This document shows, one piece after another, positions 36,394-45,080 of a stretch of DNA of 64,000 bases. Origin of the DNA: Streptomyces sp. NRRL F-5126 (GTDB taxonomy: Bacteria > Actinomycetota > Actinomycetes > Streptomycetales > Streptomycetaceae); assembly GCF_000721265.1 (NCBI RefSeq), contig NZ_JOFZ01000001.1:558001-622000 (forward strand). Reading direction: 5' to 3'. Within the stretch, counting starts at the first letter, position 1. Every line of letters starts with the position of its first letter. The notes beneath the pieces were generated by a model. The model saw only the letters and a list, made by a program, of their open reading frames with translations, was not told where the DNA came from and did not search any database. The position numbers and the translations under genes are program-made.

Positions 36394-37629
36394 ATGCGTG
36401 GTCTCGGAGATCACCTGAGCATCGGCGAGCGGATCGCCTTCCACCGCAGACGCCGCGGGTACACGCAGCAGGTACTGGCCGGGCTGGTCGGCCGCAGCAC
36501 GGACTGGCTGGTGAAAGCGGAGTCCGGTCGGCGCAAGCCGCCGCGCATCGACATGCTCGCCGAACTGGCCCGTGTGCTGCGCGTGCCGCTCGGGGAGTTG
36601 GTCGGCCAGCCCGTACTCATGGAGGACGAGAGGCAGCAGGACGACGTCCCTGCCGTCCGCGACGCGTTGATGAGTCCGCGTCGCCTCTCCCGGCTGCTGT
36701 TCGGGCCGGAGGCCGAGGCACAACTGCCAAACGCCGGCCCGACCGCGGAGCTCGCCGAACAGACCTGGGACGACTACCAGTCCGGACGACTCGGCAAGGT
36801 GATCGCCGGGCTCCCCGGCCTCCTGCAGACCGCCCAGGAACTTGAGGATCGTGCGGCGCGTTCCGCCACGGAGCGCCGGGAATGCTGGGCCGTTTCCGCC
36901 CGGGTACACCACCTCGCCGCCACGACGCTCGCCAAGATCGGGGAGTCCGACATCTCGTGGCTCGCCGCCGAACGCGCCATGCGGGCCGCCGACGAATCCG
37001 GCGACCCGCTGGTCCTCGCATCCGCCGCACGGTCCGGCACACATGCCTTGCTGGCCAACGGCCGGTACGACGAGGCCATGGAGCTGGGCGACACGGCGGC
37101 GAGGTGGTTGTCGGCCCGGGTCGACGAGACCGACCCGGCCGCCCTGAGCCTGCTGGGCATGATCTTCCTGCGGGCAGCCATCGCGGCGGCCCGGCGCCAG
37201 GACCGGGCTACGGCGACGAGTCTCCTGAACCGGGCGGAAGCACTCGCCGACCGCCTCGGTTCCGACGAGAACCACTGGCAGACGAGCTTCGGGCCCACGA
37301 ACGTCGTCTTGCACAGGCTGTCGGCGGAGCTGGACCTGGACAACATCTCCTACGTCGTGGAGCACGGCCAGATCGACGTGGGCCACATGCCCCCGGAGCG
37401 TGGTGTCTCCCATCGCATCGATCACGCCCGTGCCCTGTCGCTGGCAGGCCAGGGGGACAGCGCGTTCGCCGAGCTGCGTACTGCCGAGCACGTGTCGCCT
37501 CAGCTCGTACGGAACAATCCCCGTGTACGGGACACGCTGCGCGACCTGATCAAGCGGTCCCCGGCCACCGGCGGCGCCCGTTCGTCGGAGGTGTTCATGA
37601 TGGCTCAACGATGCAGGGCGGTGGAGTGA
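36394..37629 (+). CDS. XRE-family regulator with TPR-like C-terminus
   Basis: This 411-residue regulator has an N-terminal HTH_XRE (IGERIAFHRRRRGYTQQVLAGLVGRSTDWLVKAESGRR within about 9-48) followed by helical repeats of tetratricopeptide type. It is the architecture of the many Streptomyces regulators that sense a small molecule or peptide. The ATG at 36394 has GGAGG eight bases upstream. The GTG of the flavoprotein gene overlaps its stop, so both are made together. Confidence 0.85.
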   Translation: MRGLGDHLSIGERIAFHRRRRGYTQQVLAGLVGRSTDWLVKAESGRRKPPRIDMLAELARVLRVPLGELVGQPVLMEDERQQDDVPAVRDALMSPRRLSRLLFGPEAEAQLPNAGPTAELAEQTWDDYQSGRLGKVIAGLPGLLQTAQELEDRAARSATERRECWAVSARVHHLAATTLAKIGESDISWLAAERAMRAADESGDPLVLASAARSGTHALLANGRYDEAMELGDTAARWLSARVDETDPAALSLLGMIFLRAAIAAARRQDRATATSLLNRAEALADRLGSDENHWQTSFGPTNVVLHRLSAELDLDNISYVVEHGQIDVGHMPPERGVSHRIDHARALSLAGQGDSAFAELRTAEHVSPQLVRNNPRVRDTLRDLIKRSPATGGARSSEVFMMAQRCRAVE

Positions 37630-38198
37630 ACACACAGAAGCGGGGAGTCCTCGGGGTCGTGGGCACGAGTGCCGGGGGAGTCGAGGCGTTGCGTACCGGA
37701 CTGGTGGAACCGGCTCTGGCGCGCGGGTGGCAGGTGGCCGTGACGCTCAGTCCGACGGCCGGTCGGTGGCTGCGGATGAACGGTGAGGTCGACCGGCTGG
37801 AGACACTGACCGGCCTGCCCGTACGCGACGAACCACGCCTGCCCGGAGAGGCGAGGCCGCACCCGAGCGTGGACTGCTACGTGGTCGCCCCCGCCAGCGC
37901 GAACACGGTGGCCAAACTCGCGACGGGTATCGCCGACAACCAGGCGCTGACTCAGGTGGGGGAGGCCATCGGCACCCTCGGACTGCCCGTCGTCGTCTTT
38001 CCGAGGGTGAACGCCGCTCACGCGCGCCACCCCGCATGGCGACGCCATATCGCCGCGCTGCGAGAGGCCGACGTTCACCTGGTCTACGGACCGGACATCT
38101 GGCCGCTGCACGAGCCACGCGCGGCCACCCCAGGCCGGGACCTTCCGTGGGAAGCGGTGCTGGACACGATCGACCGAGCCATGGAAGCCGCTGGGTAA
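37626..38198 (+). CDS. flavoprotein (HFCD/PPC-decarboxylase-like)
   Basis: This 190-residue protein of the homo-oligomeric flavin-containing Cys decarboxylase fold has GVVGTSAGGVEALRTGLVEP at the N-terminus. The flavin-site region VAPASANTVAKLATGIADNQ and PVVVFPRVN also match. Such stand-alone flavoproteins follow XRE regulators in many Streptomyces loci. The actual reaction is unknown. A GTGA overlap with the regulator supports 37626; an ATG at 37611 is in frame as well. Confidence 0.82.
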   Translation: MNTQKRGVLGVVGTSAGGVEALRTGLVEPALARGWQVAVTLSPTAGRWLRMNGEVDRLETLTGLPVRDEPRLPGEARPHPSVDCYVVAPASANTVAKLATGIADNQALTQVGEAIGTLGLPVVVFPRVNAAHARHPAWRRHIAALREADVHLVYGPDIWPLHEPRAATPGRDLPWEAVLDTIDRAMEAAG

Positions 38199-38228
38199 CG
38201 GGACGTCAACTGCCCTGATCTGCGGGAA

Positions 38229-38261
38229 CAGAGGACCCTGACAAACTGTCCGGGTCCTCTG
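38229..38261 (+). terminator. terminator after the flavoprotein gene
   Basis: CAGAGGACCC and GGGTCCTCTG pair perfectly with a 13-base loop. It separates the regulator operon from the following one. Confidence 0.8.
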
Positions 38262-38397
38262 CTCATGGGGCGTCGAAGCTTGTCGCCATGCCTGAGATGG
38301 TCGACCGACACAACGCGGGAACGGCACAGACGGACCATCGCGCCCAGCGAGTGCCGGCCCCGTTCAGACCCCTCGATGCCGTTACCCGGCAGGGGCG

Positions 38398-38859
38398 GTG
38401 GCAACGGTGACGGCGCCCTTCCCCGCCGGGGACGCGGCGCCGGTCGACATCAGGCTCCCGCAGGTCATGTGCACGGACATCGCCCCGCAGCTTCACCTTG
38501 TAGCCCCCGTACGACACGCGGTCGTCGCCACCCTCCGGCAGTGGGGCGTCCCCGAGATCGCGGACGACATGGGGCTGATCGTTACCGAGCTGATCGTCAA
38601 CGCCATCCACCACGGCGACCCGGGCAGTGTGTCCGTGATCCTGACGATCCGGAACGGCGACGCTGTGCTGGAGGTCGAAGACGACAACGGCGGGCGCCCT
38701 GCCGTACGGCGGACCGCGGAGGACGACGAGGGCGGGCGGGGCCTGATCCTCGTACAGGCGCTGGCCGACCGGTGGGGATGCCGACCTGGTGCTTGTGGCC
38801 GAAAGACGGTGTGGGCGTCGCTCCCGCTGTCGGGAGCCGGGCCGGAGGAAGCATCGTGA
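38398..38859 (+). CDS. ATP-binding protein, anti-sigma-factor (RsbW) type
   Basis: This 153-residue HATPase_c-type protein has an N box VTELIVNAIHHG, a G1 box EVEDDNGGRP and a G2 box GGRGLILVQALADRWG. It is like the Streptomyces RsbW/SpoIIAB family, which usually regulates sigma factors or anti-sigma antagonists. It heads the coupled operon that continues to 45335. The GTG at 38398 follows a GGGGCGG stretch. No sigma factor lies nearby. Confidence 0.85.
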   Translation: MATVTAPFPAGDAAPVDIRLPQVMCTDIAPQLHLVAPVRHAVVATLRQWGVPEIADDMGLIVTELIVNAIHHGDPGSVSVILTIRNGDAVLEVEDDNGGRPAVRRTAEDDEGGRGLILVQALADRWGCRPGACGRKTVWASLPLSGAGPEEAS

Positions 38860-39449
38860 TCGTCTCCCGTCCAGCGAACCGTGGCGTGCTCGACGGCCGG
38901 AACCAGGCCCCCGCCACCGTCGACCGGGTCTGGCACCGCTCCTCGCCGTCCGAGCGCTTCCGCTGCGAAGCCTTCGCGACCCTGGAGAGCCCGGGCCCCC
39001 AGAGCGCGATCATCCGCTCGATGTTCTGGCTGAGCAGGGATTCCGTCTCCGGCCCGGATGCGGCTGTCGCGTGGTTCGTCGCCCGGCTTGAGCCGTTCGC
39101 CCGGTTCCTCTCCGGACCCGACATCAACCGGGCCACCCGGTGGGCCGGCGACGAGGAGGCACGCTGGCGGGCGCTGCTCACCCTGCGCGCCGGTAGGCGG
39201 CTGTCAGTCGAGATCGTCGACCGCGACCACGTCCACTACCAGGCCGTGGTCTGCCCCGTACGTGAGTATCCCCGTGCCGGTTCCGCTCTCCCGTCGAGGA
39301 CGAATACCCCAGCACCATCCGATGCCACATCGACAGCGGAGGACGAACGTGCGAATGAGCGTCGTGGTCGCGGTGCGAGGCAATATCGGCGCATTGGGCG
39401 ACCTGGGCAGGGCGGTCCGCGCCCAGGACTACCCGGCCGAGGAGCTTGA
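38856..39449 (+). CDS. hypothetical protein
   Basis: This is a 197-residue frame starting with a GTG coupled to the ATPase stop (GTGA). Up to about residue 145 it shows coding bias and reads as a compact protein (FRCEAFATLE, SIIRSMFWLSRD-like, VEIVDRDHVHYQAVVCPV). The last 34 residues overlap the next gene by 101 bases and are Arg/Gly-rich, as in a shadow. It is either a long overlap or a lost stop codon. No family is recognised. Confidence 0.6.
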   Translation: MIVSRPANRGVLDGRNQAPATVDRVWHRSSPSERFRCEAFATLESPGPQSAIIRSMFWLSRDSVSGPDAAVAWFVARLEPFARFLSGPDINRATRWAGDEEARWRALLTLRAGRRLSVEIVDRDHVHYQAVVCPVREYPRAGSALPSRTNTPAPSDATSTAEDERANERRGRGARQYRRIGRPGQGGPRPGLPGRGA

Positions 39450-40281
39450 GCTGGTCGTGGTGGACAACCATCCGGAGCCGGTCCTGCCGCAGGGGCCGTA
39501 CCGGCTGGGGCCCATGCCGTGCCAGGTCGTCCACGAGAGGCGGCCCGGGCTCTCGCGTGCGCGTAATACCGGGATCCGGCGGGCGCGCGGTGAGACCGTG
39601 CTGGTCACTGATCCGGACGCACGGCCCGAGCCCGACTGGGCGCGGCGCATGGCCGCCGCCCTGGAGACGACGGGGGCGTACTGCGCGGGTGGCAAAGTCG
39701 TCCCGTACTTCACCGACGGGAGCGTCGGCGAAGTACCGGCCTCCGTACTCCAGTTGTTCGTGCCTCCTACGTGGCCACGGGCCACTACGGAACTGGCCTC
39801 CCCGTACTGGGTCGTCGGCTGCAACCTGGCGATACGACGGAACCCGATGCCCCGGTTCGACACCCGACTCGGCGTCGCCGGTCGGCGCCACCTGAGCTGC
39901 GAGGAGTTGGAGTTCACCGTACGCGCCCAGCGCGGTGGGCATCTGGTGGTCGTCGTGCCGGATGCCGTGGTCCATCGCGCGATCCATCCGGCCGACCTGA
40001 CGCCATCCGCCGTGCGGGGCCGTGCGCTGTGGCACGGCGTCTCGGTGGCCCGACTGCTGATGATCCACCCCGGCGCGGACATCTACGACAGCTACCGACT
40101 GCGCGACGCGCTCGCCCCCGCGCGCCTGCGGAGCAGTGCTGGTCGCAGTGCGGCAGCGGCCGACGTCGCGCGGGTCGTGGGACTACGGGCGGAACGACTC
40201 CGGCTGGCCATGGCCGGAAGAAGCGAACACACCCCGAGCGCGGAGAAGTCCGCGACGACGAAGGAGGTCTCCCATGAGTGA
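39349..40281 (+). CDS. GT2-family glycosyltransferase
   Basis: This 310-residue inverting glycosyltransferase has a GT-A fold. The N-terminal nucleotide-binding strand is MSVVVAVRGN, followed by LELVVVDNHP. GLSRARNTGI leads to the metal-binding VTDPDARPEPDW. An acceptor-region ELEFTVRAQRGG lies later. The GTG at 39349 has GGAGG six bases before it; an ATG two codons later is possible. The stop overlaps the next start by eight bases. The donor and acceptor are unknown. Confidence 0.88.
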   Translation: MRMSVVVAVRGNIGALGDLGRAVRAQDYPAEELELVVVDNHPEPVLPQGPYRLGPMPCQVVHERRPGLSRARNTGIRRARGETVLVTDPDARPEPDWARRMAAALETTGAYCAGGKVVPYFTDGSVGEVPASVLQLFVPPTWPRATTELASPYWVVGCNLAIRRNPMPRFDTRLGVAGRRHLSCEELEFTVRAQRGGHLVVVVPDAVVHRAIHPADLTPSAVRGRALWHGVSVARLLMIHPGADIYDSYRLRDALAPARLRSSAGRSAAAADVARVVGLRAERLRLAMAGRSEHTPSAEKSATTKEVSHE

Positions 40282-41899
40282 CGTCCCCATAGCCGTAGGG
40301 CTGAACCTCGGGCACGACGGCGGATGCGCGATCGTGGCCGGGAACCGGGTCGTCGCGATCGCCGAGGAACGGTTGAACCGCACCCGGTACAGCGGCGGCT
40401 GGCAGGCCGCCCTCGCCTACTGCCTGGAAGCGGCTGACCTCACCCTCGCGGACGTCGGCGTCGTGGTGTTCTCATGCGTTGGCCCCCGCCTCGACGAAGG
40501 CTTCACCGGCGGTCTTGAGCGCTACGGCGTGGACGCACGCAGGATCGTGTCCGTCGACCACCACCTGTCTCACGCCTACGGTGCGTTCTGCCTGTCCGAC
40601 GCCGACGAGGCGCTGGTCGTGGTCGCGGACGGATCGGGCAACGACCATCAGACCGAGAGCTATTTCCTGGCCGACCGCACGGGGCTGACCCGGGTGGGCG
40701 GGAACCGTACGGGAAGGGCTCGGGCGGGAGGGATCGGCGCGACGTACGAGGCGGTGACGAACTGGCTCGGCTTCGACGGGCAGGAGTCCGGCAAGACCAT
40801 GGCCCTCGCCTCATACGGCGATCCCAAGGCCATCGACCTGCAACTCTTCGACGTCACCGATGCGCAGGTCGAGGGTCGCTTGGAGCGGACCCACGACCGA
40901 GGGCTGGTGGAGCTCGCCGCCGCGTCCGGGCTCGATCTCGGCAGACCGTACGCCTGGGCCGAGCCCCGGGCACGCGACCTGGCCGCCTGGGTCCAGGCCC
41001 AGACCGAGGACGCTCTCGCCGAAGTCGTCACCCACCTGATGGCAGAGCACCGCCAGACCAACGTCTGCTTCGCGGGCGGAGTCGCGATGAACTGTGTCGC
41101 CAACGAGGCGATCCGCCGCCGCACCGGCGCGAACCTGTTCGTACCCCCGCCGGCCTCGGACCGTGGCCAGGCCCTCGGTAACGCGCTCCACGGCGTCCAC
41201 CTGCTCACCGGCCGGATACCCAGGATGCCGCTCCCCGGACGGGACTCCTTCGGCCGCGTCTACACCGACGCCGAAATCCACCTGGCACTGCGCAGGCATC
41301 CCGCCGCCGGCCTGGCGGAGCGTTACCCGCACCGGGCGTTCGCCTACCGGCGCGAGTCCGACCCGGCCACGGCGGCGGCCGAACTGATCGCACAGGGCAA
41401 GCTCATCGGCTGGTTCGACGGAGGAAGCGAACTCGGCGCCCGCGCCCTCGGCTCACGCAGCATCCTCGCCGACCCCCGCAAGGGAGCCACGCGGGACGTG
41501 CTCAACACCAGGGTCAAACACCGTGAGTTCTTCCGGCCGTTCGCCCCGGCGGTGCCGGCCGAGCACGCCGGCGCCTGGTTCGAGACCGACCGTCCCAGCC
41601 CCTACATGCTGTTCGCCTCGCAGGCCCGAGCGCGGCACCGGGATCAGATCGCCGCGGTCACCCACGTCGACGGCAGTGCCCGCCTCCAGACCGTCGACGG
41701 AACCGCTCACCCCGCCTTCCACCGGCTGATCACCAGGTTCGGGGACATCACCGGCGTAACCGTCGTGCTGAACACCTCCTTCAACGACACCGAACCGATC
41801 GTGGAGACCCCGGCACACGCCGTGGCGACGTTCTGCCGCACCGATCTGGACGCCCTCGTCTTCAGCGGCGGCTTCGTAGCGGTGAAGACCGATGCCTGA
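40274..41899 (+). CDS. carbamoyltransferase, NodU/CmcH family
   Basis: This enzyme transfers a carbamoyl group from carbamoyl phosphate, via carbamoyl-adenylate, to a hydroxyl of a sugar or natural product. It is 541 residues long and complete. The N-terminal YrdC/Kae1-like part has GLNLGHDGGCAIV and VDHHLSHAYGAF (metal-binding histidines), VVADGSGND, and FAGGVAMNCVAN. The C-terminal domain has ELGARALGSRSILADPR and VLNTSFNDTEPIV. A perfect AAGGAGG lies six bases upstream of the ATG. It is the most diagnostic enzyme of the operon. Confidence 0.94.
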   Translation: MSDVPIAVGLNLGHDGGCAIVAGNRVVAIAEERLNRTRYSGGWQAALAYCLEAADLTLADVGVVVFSCVGPRLDEGFTGGLERYGVDARRIVSVDHHLSHAYGAFCLSDADEALVVVADGSGNDHQTESYFLADRTGLTRVGGNRTGRARAGGIGATYEAVTNWLGFDGQESGKTMALASYGDPKAIDLQLFDVTDAQVEGRLERTHDRGLVELAAASGLDLGRPYAWAEPRARDLAAWVQAQTEDALAEVVTHLMAEHRQTNVCFAGGVAMNCVANEAIRRRTGANLFVPPPASDRGQALGNALHGVHLLTGRIPRMPLPGRDSFGRVYTDAEIHLALRRHPAAGLAERYPHRAFAYRRESDPATAAAELIAQGKLIGWFDGGSELGARALGSRSILADPRKGATRDVLNTRVKHREFFRPFAPAVPAEHAGAWFETDRPSPYMLFASQARARHRDQIAAVTHVDGSARLQTVDGTAHPAFHRLITRFGDITGVTVVLNTSFNDTEPIVETPAHAVATFCRTDLDALVFSGGFVAVKTDA

Positions 41900-44021
41900 A
41901 CCCCGCGAAGAACCTCGGGTCGCGGTGCTCTTCGACACCGCCGGTTTCCAACACTCCCTCCCGCTGACCGGAGCCGCCGCCCGCACACTGCACCTGAACA
42001 GGCACCTCGCTGAGGCCGGGATGGAGGTGACGCTGCTGCTGTGCGACCTCAACCCCCGTTCCAGACCCACCCGACACTGGCCGTTCCCCGTCCGCTACCT
42101 GTCGTACGAAGCCGTGTACGAGGACACCTCGCCGCTCACCGCGCAGATGAAGGAACTCGCCCCCGACGTGCTGGTGATGTCCAACACGCAACTGACCGTC
42201 CGCTACGGACGCGCTCTCGCCGACACCGCAGGGGCCGCCCTGGTGTACGAGATGCACGACGACGAGGCCGCCGTCGCCCGGACGATAGGCAAAGCCGAGT
42301 GGGAATGCCGCCAGGCCGCTGTCCTCCAGGCAGCGGCCGTGGCTACGGCGGATGCTGTGGTGGCCTTCACCAGCCGTGACGCGGACCTCGCGACCGCTCT
42401 GCGTGCGACGAAGGTGCACGTCGTTCCGTGCGGCGTGGAGCCGGGCCCGACCCCTGTTCGCGGACAGGAGACTCCGGGCTCGGCCGCGTTCGTCGGCAAC
42501 CTCTTCTACGAGCCGAACGCCCGCGCCGCCGCCTTCCTCCGCACCCGGCTCGCCCCCGCGATGGCGCCCCGGGGCGGATCCGTCGACGTGTACGGGCGAT
42601 ACCCACGAGCACTGCGCGCCCTTGGCATCGGCAGCACCGTACGGCTGCACGGCCCGGTGCCGGATCTGCCATCAGCGCTGTCGACAGCCCAAGTGGGCTT
42701 GGCGCCGTTGGACTCCGGCGGCGGGATGAAGCTGAAAGTGCTCCAGTACATGGCCGCCGGCCTGCCGGTCGTCGGCACAGCGGAGGCATTCGCCGGACTT
42801 CCCGCCCCAGGCGCTTTCGCACTGGTCTCCACCGCCCCGTCCATGGACGACATGCCCGCTCTCGTGGCCCGCCTACAGGACGACGTCTCCCTGCGGCGAC
42901 GACTCGGCACGGCGGGACGCCGACTGATCGAGACCGAATTCTCCTGGGCGTCGGCAGCCAGACTGGCAGCGCACGCCTATCGATCCGTACGCGATGTCCC
43001 GGGACCGGCGACAACACCCGCAGTCGGGGCTGGCTACATCCAGAAACTCGCAGGCCAGACACCATACTGGCTACACGAATGGCGAACGCGGAGGGAACTG
43101 ACCATGGGCGAGACACCTTCATCGACGAACGGCCGCGAGCACCCGGTGCTGGCACGACTGGCAAGCGAGATCGACTGTGCTCGCCACGCCGCCGAATCCG
43201 CACTCGACACCGTCTTCGACCAAGCGGCGATCGTGGGCTACGGCGGCCGGTCCATGGTCTTCCTCTCCAAGACCGCTGTCCTGAAGATCTACACCCACCG
43301 CCCTGCAGAACGCGCGCGCCGCGAGATCATCGGCCTCCGCCTCGCCGGGCAGGTACCCGCTCTGCGCGTGCCCGAAGTCCTCGGCCACGACGATGTCGAA
43401 GGTGCCCTCTCATGGGTGGCCGCCACCCGCCTGAACGGCGCCGCCCCCGACAACCTCCACGACGCGGACGAAACGCGCGCACTCGGCGAAGTGGCCGCGC
43501 GCCTCCATTCCCTGCCCACAGACGCCCTCACCGAACTGCCGGCGTTCGGCCGCAACATCCGGCCCCTGGACCAAGACGCGCACCCCGTACGGGTCCGCCT
43601 CTCCGCAGTCCTCGACAAGACCGAACCCGACCAGCGGACCGCGTGCGTGACGGGCTTCGTCCACGGCGACTACTCGGCCCGCAACCTCCTCCTCAGCCCC
43701 GGCCTGACACCTGGCGTGATCGACTTCGAAGGCTGCGGCGTCGGGTGCGTGTACGAGGACCTCACCAATCTGTACGTCCAGAACTGCCTGATCGACGGCC
43801 GCTCCCCGACCCTCGCCCTGTCCGGTTACGAAGACGAGAGCTCCCGCCTCGGCGGACTCTCAGACGTGGACGCCCGGCACTTGTTGTGGCACACCGCCCG
43901 TTACTTCCGTTGGGTTCTGCAATGGGCCATCGAGATCGACACCACGCTCGCCGATCAGGTCATCGCCCTGGCACCCGGCGTTCTGGATGCCCTTGAAGCC
44001 GAAGGGACTCCCCGGCTGTGA
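41892..44021 (+). CDS. GT4 glycosyltransferase fused to an aminoglycoside-phosphotransferase-type kinase
   Basis: This protein has 709 residues. The first 380 are a GT-B glycosyltransferase (LHLNRHLAEAGMEVTLLL, then SAAFVGNLFYEPN, HGPVPDLPSALSTAQVGLAPL, KLKVLQYMAAGLPVVGT). From about 420 a kinase-like domain follows with VLKIY as the ATP-lysine strand, the catalytic FVHGDYSARNLLLS and VIDFEGCGVG (DFG-like aspartate). The order within one frame is clear, with no stop or shift between. It could glycosylate and then phosphorylate the same product, or the second domain may transfer or protect it. It is coupled to both neighbours by overlaps. Confidence 0.88.
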   Translation: MPEPREEPRVAVLFDTAGFQHSLPLTGAAARTLHLNRHLAEAGMEVTLLLCDLNPRSRPTRHWPFPVRYLSYEAVYEDTSPLTAQMKELAPDVLVMSNTQLTVRYGRALADTAGAALVYEMHDDEAAVARTIGKAEWECRQAAVLQAAAVATADAVVAFTSRDADLATALRATKVHVVPCGVEPGPTPVRGQETPGSAAFVGNLFYEPNARAAAFLRTRLAPAMAPRGGSVDVYGRYPRALRALGIGSTVRLHGPVPDLPSALSTAQVGLAPLDSGGGMKLKVLQYMAAGLPVVGTAEAFAGLPAPGAFALVSTAPSMDDMPALVARLQDDVSLRRRLGTAGRRLIETEFSWASAARLAAHAYRSVRDVPGPATTPAVGAGYIQKLAGQTPYWLHEWRTRRELTMGETPSSTNGREHPVLARLASEIDCARHAAESALDTVFDQAAIVGYGGRSMVFLSKTAVLKIYTHRPAERARREIIGLRLAGQVPALRVPEVLGHDDVEGALSWVAATRLNGAAPDNLHDADETRALGEVAARLHSLPTDALTELPAFGRNIRPLDQDAHPVRVRLSAVLDKTEPDQRTACVTGFVHGDYSARNLLLSPGLTPGVIDFEGCGVGCVYEDLTNLYVQNCLIDGRSPTLALSGYEDESSRLGGLSDVDARHLLWHTARYFRWVLQWAIEIDTTLADQVIALAPGVLDALEAEGTPRL

Positions 44022-44656
44022 TCATCCTGGACGGCATGCCGGGCGCCGGCAAGACCACCCTCCTCCACCAGCTCCAGACCCGGTTACCGCGTCATCTGCT
44101 GGTCTTCCCCGAGGCCCAGCCCCCGGAGAACGGTTCGTCGGACACCGAGGCCGCTCGATTCCTCTTGGATGAGGCCAGAGACCGCGTCGACACCGCCGGA
44201 CACCTGTCGCGAAGTCGCCCAGACCTGCTCGTCGCCTCGGACAGGTGCCACATCGGGGTCCTCGCCTACCGCTACGCGCTGGCCGCCGCCGGCCGAGCCC
44301 CGTACAGCGACTTCGAGCAGGCCCTGGCCCTATGCCACGATCTCGACCTCATTGGCCCGCACCCGGACCTCACCACCCTGGTCCTGCTGACCGACCCGGG
44401 CACCTCGATATCCAGACGGTCCGCACACGCGCACGAAAAGCGACACGACCTCTGGTTCGACCTCGACTTCCTCACGGCTTACCGGCAGTTTCTCGACGAC
44501 CTGCCGGTCTGGCTCCCCGCCGGTACCCACACCACGCTCGACGTGACCTACACCTCTGGCTGGCCGACCCTGCTCGACGCGCTGCCACCCGACCTCGTCC
44601 GCCGGCTCCCGCCGCAAGAGGCCCTCATGGGCGGCCGATCGTCGGAGGCGGTATGA
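44018..44656 (+). CDS. small P-loop kinase, thymidylate-kinase-like
   Basis: This 212-residue protein has Walker A GMPGAGKTTLL at residue 6 and a DR motif VASDRCHIGVLAYRYAL near 73, like deoxynucleoside and thymidylate kinases, then LVLLTDPGTSISRR. The expected LID arginines are in SRRSAHAHEKR. The GTG start overlaps the upstream stop (GTGA). Its substrate in this operon is probably a sugar, nucleoside or small molecule. Confidence 0.82.
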   Translation: MIILDGMPGAGKTTLLHQLQTRLPRHLLVFPEAQPPENGSSDTEAARFLLDEARDRVDTAGHLSRSRPDLLVASDRCHIGVLAYRYALAAAGRAPYSDFEQALALCHDLDLIGPHPDLTTLVLLTDPGTSISRRSAHAHEKRHDLWFDLDFLTAYRQFLDDLPVWLPAGTHTTLDVTYTSGWPTLLDALPPDLVRRLPPQEALMGGRSSEAV

Positions 44657-45054
44657 CGCGTGAGCCCGCCACGGCGAACACCCTTCGTCTCCTCACCGCC
44701 CTGGCAGTCCCTCCCGACGACACGGCGACCGCCTCTGAAACCGTGGCGGAACTGCGCGCCGCTGTCTACGAGATACGAGCTTTCCTCGCCCAAGCCGACG
44801 AACACGACACCCAGGCAGTGCCCTTCGAGGTCCTGCACAGGTGGCGGAACGCCCTGGCCCGGTCCCACCGCGCACTCGAACAAACCGATCCGGACGAATG
44901 GTCACGTTGGCGGTTGCCCGGTACCTGGCTCGACTCCCACCTTCGCCTGCGGTCGCTGATCGCCCACGAGGTCGGCAAGGCGTATTGGGACGACCGGCCC
45001 GAGGTCCGCTACGCGGAAATCGACATCGACCGGTACCTGTGGGGCGCCCGGTGA
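44653..45054 (+). CDS. hypothetical protein in the carbamoyltransferase operon
   Basis: This 133-residue protein is coupled to the kinase gene by ATGA. It is all-helical by composition (TVAELRAAVYEIRAFLAQAD, LHRWRNALARSHRALEQ) with a conserved-looking C-terminus EIDIDRYLWGAR. No family is recognised. Confidence 0.72.
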   Translation: MTREPATANTLRLLTALAVPPDDTATASETVAELRAAVYEIRAFLAQADEHDTQAVPFEVLHRWRNALARSHRALEQTDPDEWSRWRLPGTWLDSHLRLRSLIAHEVGKAYWDDRPEVRYAEIDIDRYLWGAR

Positions 45055-45080
45055 CCTCATCGTCCAGTCAGGAAAGGACC

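Noticed and set aside
36882..38198. A 438-residue protein beginning inside the XRE gene
   Set aside because: The first 245 residues are an Arg/Pro-rich shadow; the flavoprotein starts at 37626.
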